Assembly: GCA_041667045.1 (NCBI GenBank)
Contig: JBAYFS010000072.1
Span: forward strand, 1 to 10,539
Length of the DNA: 10,539 nt
Direction: 5' to 3'
Origin: JAQVSV01 sp041667045
GTDB lineage: Bacteria > Elusimicrobiota > Elusimicrobia > Elusimicrobiales > Elusimicrobiaceae
The notes below the pieces were generated by a model, which worked only from the letters and a program-made list of their open reading frames with translations, did no database searches and was not told the origin of the DNA. Both the position numbers and the translations under genes were made by a program. This document shows, one piece after another, positions 5,343 to 10,539 of this stretch (its first letter is position 1; every line of letters starts with the position of its first letter).

Positions 5343-6620
5343 ATGAATACCGCTGATAAGAACCGCCATAAGGCCAGCTCCGCTGCAGAATCGAAAAAAG
5401 CGGTGAAATTCGATACCGTCCGCGTGGCGGTGTGGGGCGGGCTCGCGGTCTTGCTGGCGATTTCTTTTTTTTCCTGGACCAAACTGAAAGCTTCCGCCAG
5501 CCGCCCCGATCCCCAGACGCGGGCTTTGACGCGTTATTCCGGCAGATTCAAAAACGAACTCCTTTACAATATCCTCAAGCGCGACGGCGTAAACCAAACC
5601 GACACCGGCAATGTTCTCGGCGTTTTGGCGAAACAGATGAAAGCGGAGCGGTTCCGCCCCGCGGACCGGTATGATCTGGATATCTCCACCTCCGGCGTGT
5701 TCCACAGGCTGTCCGTGTCGCATAACGCGACGCGCTATTACGTCGCCAAAGTCAACGGCGGGCGTTATCTGGGCGGCAAATTCGACATCAAGATTATTGA
5801 AGAAAGACGCGCTGTGGGCGGCGTGATAAAGGACTCGCTTTGGAATTCGCTGGCGTCAAAAGGTTTTTCTCCGCGCATTATCATGGAGTTCGCCGACGTG
5901 TTCGCCTGGAACGTGGACTTCCTTACCGAAACGCGCGACGGGGACCGTTTCGCCGTCATTTGGGACGAGCGGCGCACCGACGAGGGCACTGTCCTCGAGC
6001 AGAGGATAATCGCCGCGGCCTATGACGGGCGGGAAACCGGCCTGAAAGAGGCATATTATTACGCGCAAAGCTATTTCGGCGCCGACGGCGAGGAGCTGAA
6101 GCGCATGTTCCTGCGCGCGCCCCTGACTTACCGCCGCATTTCCTCCTATTTCACCAACCGGCGCATGCATCCGGTTTTGAGAATCGCGCGCCCCCATCTG
6201 GGCATAGATTACGCCGCGCCGACCGGCACGCCAGTTTCCAGCGTGGCGAACGGAGTGGTCACTTTCGCCGGCAGGCGGGGCGGGTTCGGCAATTTCGTGG
6301 AGATCCGCCATGCCGACGGCTATGTTTCCACTTACGGGCATCTGAGCCGCTTCAGCAAATACGGCAGGAGCGGCGTCAGGGTTACACAGGGAGAAGTCGT
6401 TGGCTATGTCGGCAGCACCGGGCTGTCCACTGGTCCGCATCTCGATTTCCGCATAAAACAGAGCGGATCGTTTTTGAATTTTCTTAAAATTAAAAACCGC
6501 GCCGCCGGAAAAATGGTGGCCGGTAAATTGTCCGCGTTTAGAAATCAGATCAGCAATGTTTCTGAAAAGATAAACGCGCTTCTTTCCGAGCAGGGCGGCG
6601 GAAAGAGCAGGAAAAAGTGA
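5343..6620 (+). CDS. Membrane-anchored M23 family peptidase (LytM/OapA-type cell wall endopeptidase)
   Basis: A zinc peptidase expected to cut peptidoglycan cross-links. Residues 1-26 are short, basic and cytoplasmic; 27-45 are one hydrophobic membrane segment, leaving the rest outside the membrane. Residues about 60-250 resemble the N-terminal regulatory domains of Csd3/ShyA-like proteases. The M23 domain spans about 260-380: RRMHP (273-277), HLGID (His285 and Asp289, zinc ligands), YGHL (His333) and GPHLDF (366 onward). In the last motif the usual HxH is HxD (His366, Asp368), so the third zinc ligand would be Asp. The C-terminus is basic (KSRKK). ATG 5343 is the only in-frame start available after a stop at 5307-5309, and it has no Shine-Dalgarno. 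The gene overlaps the next by 4 nt. Substrate specificity is unknown. Confidence 0.88.
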   Translation: MNTADKNRHKASSAAESKKAVKFDTVRVAVWGGLAVLLAISFFSWTKLKASASRPDPQTRALTRYSGRFKNELLYNILKRDGVNQTDTGNVLGVLAKQMKAERFRPADRYDLDISTSGVFHRLSVSHNATRYYVAKVNGGRYLGGKFDIKIIEERRAVGGVIKDSLWNSLASKGFSPRIIMEFADVFAWNVDFLTETRDGDRFAVIWDERRTDEGTVLEQRIIAAAYDGRETGLKEAYYYAQSYFGADGEELKRMFLRAPLTYRRISSYFTNRRMHPVLRIARPHLGIDYAAPTGTPVSSVANGVVTFAGRRGGFGNFVEIRHADGYVSTYGHLSRFSKYGRSGVRVTQGEVVGYVGSTGLSTGPHLDFRIKQSGSFLNFLKIKNRAAGKMVAGKLSAFRNQISNVSEKINALLSEQGGGKSRKK

Positions 6621-7216
6621 TTAATCGGATAAACCGCATGTTAAAAATTCCGGGAAAAGTGGTGTTTACTGGCGGCCCTTCGGGCGGCAAAACGTCAATC
6701 ATTGAAGTGGTGCAGAGGCATTTTGGTAAAAAAGTCGTGGTGGTGCCGGAGGCGGCGACTATCCTTTACGGCGGCGGCTTTCCGCGCCTTACGGGCGATG
6801 TCAGCATGAAACACATCCAGCGCGCCATTTATTATACCGTGCGGGAACTGGAGGATATCGTGGCTGCGAACAGCCCCGAAGCTTCGGTTATCCTGTGCGA
6901 CCGCGGCACGCTCGACGGACTGGCCTACTGGCCCAAAACCGGCGAGAGTTTCTTCGAGTCCATCGGCTCAACCCTGGAAAATGAATACGCCCGCTATTCG
7001 CTGGTGCTGCATCTGCGTTCGCCTAAAACGGCGGAGGCTTACCAGCTTTCCAAAACGAGAATAGAGTCGCACCGGCAGTCCCTTTCGCTGGACAAGAAAA
7101 TGGAAAGCGTCTGGGAAAGCCACAAAAACAGATTTATCGTAGAGGAAGAACCTGATTTTCTAGTGAAGGTCAACCGAGTGATTGAAATCCTGGAAAAGGA
7201 AATACCTAAAATTTAA
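6617..7216 (+). CDS. AAA_28-type P-loop ATP-binding protein, function unknown
   Basis: A 199-residue P-loop NTPase resembling the AAA_28 (NadR/Ttd14-like) kinase-fold family. The Walker A is GGPSGGKTS (19-27, with Lys25 and Thr26). ILCDRGTLDGLAYWP (92-106) carries an Asp-Arg-Gly typical of nucleoside and small-molecule kinases in this fold. A C-terminal segment runs VWESHKNRFIVEEEPDFLVKVNRVIEILEK. The role is not established; phosphorylation of a small substrate or NTP-dependent signalling are both possible. The start was taken as GTG 6617 because AGGA lies 4 nt upstream and it overlaps the M23 stop as GTGA, a normal translational-coupling arrangement. An ATG at 6638 (residue 8) is the alternative and has no Shine-Dalgarno. 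Coupling to the wall peptidase suggests a linked function, but this is inference. Confidence 0.75.
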   Translation: MINRINRMLKIPGKVVFTGGPSGGKTSIIEVVQRHFGKKVVVVPEAATILYGGGFPRLTGDVSMKHIQRAIYYTVRELEDIVAANSPEASVILCDRGTLDGLAYWPKTGESFFESIGSTLENEYARYSLVLHLRSPKTAEAYQLSKTRIESHRQSLSLDKKMESVWESHKNRFIVEEEPDFLVKVNRVIEILEKEIPKI

Positions 7217-7226
7217 GGAGAGTTAT

Positions 7227-7646
7227 ATGGCATGGGATTTTATTAAAAAAGTATTTAAGAAAGGCGAATCGGAAACGGCGCAGCCCGCGGCGGGGGGAGA
7301 CGCGCCCAAAGCTGCGGTGAAAGAACCAAAAGGCAAAATGGAACTCACCGAGGAACAGCTGGAAAGCGAGCTGGCGAAACTGCCAGCCCCGATACGCTCG
7401 CAGCTGGATAACCCTGAGATAAAAAAGAAGATTGTCACTTTGGCTAAAAAAATGTCCGAAGCCGGCGTTAATTTGAAAAGCATGAAACAGGTCAAAGCCT
7501 GGATAAAGGACAATCCCGACGCCGTTAACGACGGCGGCGCTCCGGAAAAAGTCGCCACTTTCCGCCGGGAAGAGCCGCGCGTGGGCCGCAACGACGCCTG
7601 CCCCTGCGGCTCCGGCAAGAAATATAAAAAGTGCTGCGGCAAATAG
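7227..7646 (+). CDS. Small SEC-C motif protein
   Basis: A 139-residue hydrophilic protein. A Lys-rich N-terminus (MAWDFIKKVFKKG) leads into a low-complexity Ala/Gly/Lys linker (about 13-38), then a helical region (39-100) without recognised family. The C-terminal 22 residues are a complete SEC-C zinc motif, RNDACPCGSGKKYKKCCGK, with CPC (125-127), eight residues, then CC (136-137). In SecA this motif binds zinc and SecB or the ribosome, and many small stand-alone proteins carry it. The function here is unknown. ATG 7227 was chosen over an upstream in-frame ATG at 7182 because AAGGAGAG lies 4 nt upstream and the upstream residues overlap the previous gene. It is the last gene of the M23 unit and is followed by a GC-rich hairpin. 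Confidence 0.8.
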   Translation: MAWDFIKKVFKKGESETAQPAAGGDAPKAAVKEPKGKMELTEEQLESELAKLPAPIRSQLDNPEIKKKIVTLAKKMSEAGVNLKSMKQVKAWIKDNPDAVNDGGAPEKVATFRREEPRVGRNDACPCGSGKKYKKCCGK

Positions 7647-7682
7647 TTTTTTGAGCGGTATTTGCGGCAGTTGCGCTGTTTT

Positions 7683-7710
7683 GAACCCCCCGGAATCATC
7701 CGGGGGGTTC
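7683..7710. terminator. GC-rich hairpin, probable terminator of the M23/AAA_28/SEC-C unit
   Basis: A perfect 11-bp stem (7683-7693 with 7700-7710, GAACCCCCCGG and its complement) with a 6-nt loop AATCAT, 36 bases after the SEC-C stop. It lacks a proper U-tract (ATATTCAGG follows), so it may need Rho or act as a 3'-end stabiliser. Its stem is nearly the same as the CU-loop stem of the candidate small RNA (292-301 with 325-334). Confidence 0.55.
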
Positions 7711-7730
7711 ATATTCAGGCATAATAACTC

Positions 7731-7759
7731 TTGAATTATGCGGTTTAGTATATTAAACT
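7731..7759 (+). promoter_or_regulatory. Candidate promoter of the hydrogenase maturation operon, overlapped by a dyad
   Basis: TTGAAT (7731-7736, 4/6), a 17-nt spacer, then TAAACT (7754-7759, 4/6), giving a start near 7766. A perfect inverted repeat GTTTA-N6-TAAAC at 7743-7758 covers the spacer and most of the -10. That is a typical place for a repressor operator. It matches only 7 of 14 fixed positions of a Rex site, so the regulator is not identified. Confidence 0.4.
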
Positions 7760-7765
7760 AGTTAT

Positions 7766-7943
7766 AGACCTGAGGTCAGGATAATAATCTGAAGCCGAGG
7801 GGCCCCCTGGCAAGCCAGCACGACGGTTAGCCTTGGGGCTAAATGGATTTAAGTCCGCGCCCGGTCTGCAGTTCTACTGTGAACCGGGCTATTATTTTGT
7901 CCGGAACACTTGTAGTCGTGTTCCGGAAAATGGAGGAGGGAAA
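7766..7943 (+). promoter_or_regulatory. Structured 5' leader of the hydrogenase maturation operon, unclassified
   Basis: About 178 nt between the predicted start and the TM1266-family ATG are packed with hairpins. These are GACC-UGA-GGUC near the 5' end, CUGG-CAAG-CCAG (7807-7818), UUAGCC-UUGG-GGCUAA (7827-7842), and a two-level hairpin GCCCGGU/ACCGGGC (7859-7865 with 7883-7889) holding CAGU-UCU-ACUG. The last is UCCGGAACAC/GUGUUCCGGA (7900-7909 with 7918-7927), ending 4 nt before the Shine-Dalgarno GGAGGAGGG (7932-7940). CGGUU (7824-7828) can also pair with AGCCG (7793-7797), excluding the second-domain hairpin at 7827. I compared it by eye with TPP, SAM, cobalamin, glycine, lysine, c-di-GMP, THF and T-box patterns and found no match. 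A cis-regulatory role is inference. The in-frame extension of the downstream gene to 7833 runs through these hairpins and is not coding-like. Confidence 0.45.
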
Positions 7944-8204
7944 ATGGAAAAACATGTAGGAATCGTAGGCATCATCATTCATAACAGGGAAAAATCCGCG
8001 CCCAAGGTTAACAACATACTGACCGAGTATGGCGATTTAATTGTGGGCAGAATGGGGATCCCCTATCACGAGAAGAAAATGAACGTCATATCCCTTATCG
8101 TGGACGGAACGACCGACCAGATAGGCGCCATGACGGGCAAGCTCGGGCAGGTGGAAGACGTGACGGTGAAATGCACCACCGCCAAGTGCGGCTGCGGTCT
8201 TTAA
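7944..8204 (+). CDS. TM1266-family putative iron-only hydrogenase system regulator
   Basis: An 86-residue protein of the TM1266 family, small ACT-like/NikR C-terminal-like proteins found next to [FeFe]-hydrogenase maturation genes. It shows the family pattern: VGIVGIIIHNRE at 5-16, a helix with VNNILTEYGDLIVGRMGIP at 22-40, and the strand VISLIVDG at 48-55 followed by a helix ending in LGQVEDVTVK. The family is proposed to regulate the hydrogenase system, but there is no DNA-binding domain here, so a ligand-sensing or partner role is more likely. Unusually, the last ten residues are KCTTAKCGCGL-like, with Cys77, Cys82 and Cys84, a possible metal site. The start at 7944 follows a long Shine-Dalgarno GGAGGAGGG. 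The first gene of the operon with hydG and hydF. Confidence 0.88.
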   Translation: MEKHVGIVGIIIHNREKSAPKVNNILTEYGDLIVGRMGIPYHEKKMNVISLIVDGTTDQIGAMTGKLGQVEDVTVKCTTAKCGCGL

Positions 8205-8206
8205 TA

Positions 8207-8254
8207 ATCAGCGGTTGTTTGTGCGGGCCGGTTGGCTGATGCGGGCCGGCCCGC
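8207..8254. repeat. Nested inverted and direct repeats between the TM1266-family gene and hydG
   Basis: The 71-nt gap holds TGCGGGCCGG twice (8222-8231 and 8240-8249), a perfect 14-nt palindrome GCGGGCCGGCCCGC (8241-8254), and ATCAGC/GCTGAT (8207-8212 with 8235-8240). Two folds compete: a 9-bp stem 8223-8231 with 8246-8254, and the ATCAGC/GCTGAT hairpin, whose arms interlock with the first. No U-tract follows. It may stabilise or divide the transcript, or attenuate hydG; this is inference. Confidence 0.45.
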
Positions 8255-8275
8255 GCTTTCAGCAAAGGCGGAACT

Positions 8276-9742
8276 ATGAAAATACTTCATGAGGAAAACG
8301 AACGGTATCTGCGGGACGGGCGTGATTTTATCGACGACGAGAAACTGGAGTCGCTGATTAAAAACACGAAGCCAGACCATGCGCGCGTGCGCGAAATTCT
8401 CGCCAAAGCGCTCGCCATCGAAACTCTTGAGCCCGTGGAAACGGCCATTCTTTTAAACCTAAGCGAGCCGGAACTGATGGCTGAAATGTTCGACGCGGCG
8501 GCGCGCGTCAAGCGCAGGGTTTACGATAACCGCGTGGTGACTTTCGCACCGCTTTACTGCTCAAGCCTTTGCGTGAATAACTGCCGCTACTGCGGGTTCC
8601 GCTCGGACAATAAACTTGCGGAACGCCGATGCCTGACCTTTGACGAGATAAAACGGGAGGCCGAAGTGCTGGCCGGGCAGATAGGCCATAAGCGGCTTGT
8701 TATGGTGTACGGCGAACACCCGTCCACCGGCGCGGAGTATATAGAGCAGTCCATGCGCGCGGTTTACGGCGTTAAAGTCAAAACGAAAAACGGGACCGGC
8801 GAAATCCGGCGCGTGAATATAAACGCCGCGCCGATGAGCGTGGCCGACTACAAAATTTTAAAGGAAGCTGGAATCGGCACCTTCCAGATTTTTCAGGAAA
8901 CGTACCACCATGAAACTTACGCGGCCATGCACCCCGCCGGTACTGTTAAGGGTGATTACCGCTGGCGGCTTTACGGCCTGCACCGCGCCCAGGCCGCGGG
9001 CGTGGACGATGTTGCCATAGGCGCGCTGTTCGGGCTTTATGACTGGAAATTCGAAGTCCTCGGCCTGCTGGAACATGCGCGGGATATGGAAAAAATATTC
9101 GGTATCGGCCCGCACACGGTTTCCGTGCCGCGTCTCGAATCCGCCCAGGGTTCCGAGCTGAGCGAAAGCGCGCCGCACCGCGTGAGCGACGAAGATTTTA
9201 AAAAGCTGGTGGCGGTTATCCGCCTATCCATCCCCTACGCGGGACTGATAGTGACGGTGCGCGAAAAGCCCGAAATAATCCGCTCGGTGCTGCCCATGTG
9301 CACCCAGAGGGACGCGTCAACCCGCATAGGCATTGGCGCGTACAGCGACCGGTATAACGGGCAGGAGAGCGAACGCCAGCAGTTTATGCTGGGCGACACC
9401 AGAACCTTAGACGAGGTTGTGCGCGAGCTCGCCGGGCTTGGCTATATAACCTCGTTCTGCACCGCCGGGTATCGTTGCGGGCGGACGGGAGACCATATTA
9501 TGAACATGCTCCGTTCGGGCCGCGAAGGGCGGTTCTGCAAGCTGAACGCCGTGCTGACTTTCCGCGAATGGCTGGATGATTTCGCTAGCCCCGAAACAAA
9601 AAAAGCCGGTGAGGCGGTAATTAAAAAGGAAATAGCGGAAATAAGGGCGCGCATGCCCGCGGATTTTTCCGATGAAATGTTCGATACCCTTATGAGCTAT
9701 TACGGGCGCATAGAAAAAGGCGAGCGCGATCTCTGTTTCTAA
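8276..9742 (+). CDS. hydG: [FeFe]-hydrogenase maturation radical SAM enzyme HydG, with altered C-terminal cluster motif
   Basis: HydG cleaves tyrosine with S-adenosylmethionine to make the CO and CN ligands (as an Fe(CO)2CN unit) of the hydrogenase H-cluster. The 488 residues fit the family. The radical-SAM motif is CX3CX2C at Cys99, Cys103 and Cys106, preceded by TFAPLYCSSL. VYGEHP (144-149), NINAAPM (181-187), FQETYHHETYA (206-216) and the C-terminal GYRCGRTGDHIM region identify HydG and not ThiH, which lacks that extension. In HydG the extension carries CX2CX22C for the auxiliary [5Fe-4S] cluster. Here Cys395 and Cys421 keep that spacing, but the middle residue is Gly398 (codon GGG at 9467-9469), and a Cys appears at 401 (TGC at 9476-9478). 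Cluster binding may be shifted or impaired. AAAGG lies 7 nt upstream of the ATG. hydE is absent from the window. Confidence 0.93.
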   Translation: MKILHEENERYLRDGRDFIDDEKLESLIKNTKPDHARVREILAKALAIETLEPVETAILLNLSEPELMAEMFDAAARVKRRVYDNRVVTFAPLYCSSLCVNNCRYCGFRSDNKLAERRCLTFDEIKREAEVLAGQIGHKRLVMVYGEHPSTGAEYIEQSMRAVYGVKVKTKNGTGEIRRVNINAAPMSVADYKILKEAGIGTFQIFQETYHHETYAAMHPAGTVKGDYRWRLYGLHRAQAAGVDDVAIGALFGLYDWKFEVLGLLEHARDMEKIFGIGPHTVSVPRLESAQGSELSESAPHRVSDEDFKKLVAVIRLSIPYAGLIVTVREKPEIIRSVLPMCTQRDASTRIGIGAYSDRYNGQESERQQFMLGDTRTLDEVVRELAGLGYITSFCTAGYRCGRTGDHIMNMLRSGREGRFCKLNAVLTFREWLDDFASPETKKAGEAVIKKEIAEIRARMPADFSDEMFDTLMSYYGRIEKGERDLCF

Positions 9743-9754
9743 AGGATTGGCAAG

Positions 9755-10539
9755 ATGAAAACAACACCGAAATCACTGCGTCTGCACATCGGCATTTTCG
9801 GCAGGACGAACACCGGGAAATCAAGTTTCCTCAATCTTATGGCGGGGCAGGACGCGGCGCTCGTTTCCGAAATTGCCGGCACCACCACCGACGTGGTTGA
9901 AAAAACCATGGAGCTTTTGCCGGTCGGGCCGGTCGTTTTTCTTGATACCGCCGGACTGGACGATGCCACCGCGCTCGGTTCCGCGCGCGTGGGGCGCACG
10001 CGCAAAGCCGAAGAGCGTTCCGACGTGATGGTGCTGGTCGTGGAGGGCAATGCGTGGGGCGATACGGAGGACAGGGTTGTCGCGGCGGCGGAAAAGCGGA
10101 ACGCGCCGCTCATAATCGCTGTCAACAAAGCCGACATTATACCGCTGTCCGACGATGTCAAACGCAAACTAGAAGGGAAAAAATGGTTTTTCTGCGCGAG
10201 CGGCTCTTTAGCCGCGCGCGATAAATATCTCACCGTATTTAAAGAGCTTTTAATCGGCTGCGTGCCGGAGGAATTTCTGGTTTCCCCGCCGATTCTGGGC
10301 GATTTATTCCCGAAGGGCGGCCTGGCGGCGCTGGTTATTCCGATAGACAGCCAGGCCCCTAAAGGGCGTATTATACTTCCGCAGGTCCAGGCCATCCGCG
10401 ATGTGCTGGACGCGGGCGGCATGTGTTCAATCGTGCGGGAGAGCGAACTAGCGGTTTTGCTGTCAAGCCTTAAAAATCCGCCGGACATCGTGGTTTGCGA
10501 CAGCCAGGCCGTGGAGCGCGTCGCGCGCGAAACGCCCGC
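9755..10539 (+). CDS. hydF: [FeFe]-hydrogenase maturation GTPase HydF, N-terminal part (3' end outside window)
   Basis: HydF is the GTPase and scaffold that receives the precursor made by HydE and HydG and delivers it to the hydrogenase. The frame is open for 261 codons to the window end. G1 is GRTNTGKS (16-23), G2 lies in AGTTTD (41-46), G3 is DTAG (64-67) and G4 is NKAD (124-127), giving a complete Era/TrmE-like G domain. The dimerisation domain follows, with PKGGLAALVIPIDSQAPKGRIILPQVQAIRDVLDAG spread over about 185-220 in the HydF pattern. The Fe-S cluster domain with its His and two Cys ligands lies beyond the window. ATG 9755 has AAAGGA 8 nt upstream, overlapping the hydG stop codon, so the two genes are 12 bp apart and co-translated as a unit. 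It follows hydG directly, without hydE. Confidence 0.93.
   Translation, partial: MKTTPKSLRLHIGIFGRTNTGKSSFLNLMAGQDAALVSEIAGTTTDVVEKTMELLPVGPVVFLDTAGLDDATALGSARVGRTRKAEERSDVMVLVVEGNAWGDTEDRVVAAAEKRNAPLIIAVNKADIIPLSDDVKRKLEGKKWFFCASGSLAARDKYLTVFKELLIGCVPEEFLVSPPILGDLFPKGGLAALVIPIDSQAPKGRIILPQVQAIRDVLDAGGMCSIVRESELAVLLSSLKNPPDIVVCDSQAVERVARETP

Noticed and set aside
5856..6440. 194-codon minus-strand reading frame opposite the M23 gene
   Set aside because: Codon shadow; the M23 catalytic motifs are on the plus strand.
7766..7805. TPP-riboswitch-like run ACCTGAGGTCAGGATAAT
   Set aside because: It looks like part of the second half of a TPP aptamer, but the required first half with CTGAGA is absent and the downstream genes are not thiamine genes.
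7833..7943. N-terminal extension of the TM1266-family gene to the ATG at 7833
   Set aside because: That ATG lies in a hairpin loop, the 37 extra residues are not family-like, and the ATG at 7944 has a long SD.
7843..7959. 38-codon upstream reading frame overlapping the TM1266-family start
   Set aside because: No clear SD, runs through the leader hairpins, and amino-acid content shows no run of a regulatory residue; probably chance.
8276..9742. ThiH (thiamine biosynthesis) as the identity of the radical SAM protein
   Set aside because: ThiH lacks the C-terminal extension with GRTGDHIM and its cysteines, and the neighbours are hydrogenase maturation genes.
9739..10488. 249-codon minus-strand reading frame antisense to hydF
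   Set aside because: Ser/Arg-rich shadow of the hydF codons with no family pattern; hydF on the plus strand has all four G motifs.

Overview
The window reads as a stretch of chromosome from an anaerobic, fermentative bacterium. The coding regions are fairly GC-rich. Gene content points to anaerobic energy metabolism: [FeFe]-hydrogenase maturation (TM1266-family regulator, hydG, hydF), acyl-phosphate ATP generation (buk, ptb) and folate C1 metabolism (metF). There are no phage, transposon, CRISPR or tRNA/rRNA signals. The lineage cannot be fixed from the sequence. An Elusimicrobiota-like bacterium is my best guess, at low confidence.

Layout. The 3' end of a nitroreductase gene (1-190, +) ends at a bidirectional terminator (249-274). 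From there to 765 no protein gene is visible. This stretch contains a near-consensus extended -10 sigma70 promoter on the minus strand (441-469). It would drive a ~190-nt RNA (434 down to ~243) that ends at the same terminator. The predicted RNA carries a GNRA-capped hairpin and a strong stem exposing a 23-nt, very CU-rich loop that mimics anti-Shine-Dalgarno sequence. Two 16-bp dyads of the TGTGA-N6-TCACA type lie upstream of its promoter. I consider this the main candidate for an undescribed element. metF (766-1665, -) follows, divergent from a secreted two-HKD phospholipase D family protein (1827-3101, +) with its own terminator.

buk (3242-4345) and ptb (4355-5266) form a tight operon with its own start signals. 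They would convert an acyl-CoA to a carboxylate with ATP formation. Next is a three-gene unit: a membrane-anchored M23 peptidase (5343-6620), an AAA_28-type P-loop protein overlapping it by 4 nt (6617-7216), and a small SEC-C protein (7227-7646). It ends at a GC-rich hairpin (7683-7710). The M23 gene has no Shine-Dalgarno and may be translated from a leaderless message.

The last third is the hydrogenase maturation operon: a promoter overlapped by a dyad (7731-7759), a ~178-nt structured leader that I cannot assign to any riboswitch class, the TM1266-family regulator (7944-8204), hydG (8276-9742) and the 5' part of hydF (9755 to the end). HydG lacks one of the three C-terminal cysteines of the CX2CX22C auxiliary-cluster motif (Gly398) and has a Cys three residues later (Cys401). 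The CU-rich loop of the candidate RNA can form 9 consecutive base pairs with the Shine-Dalgarno of the TM1266 gene, so a link between the RNA and hydrogenase maturation is a testable inference.
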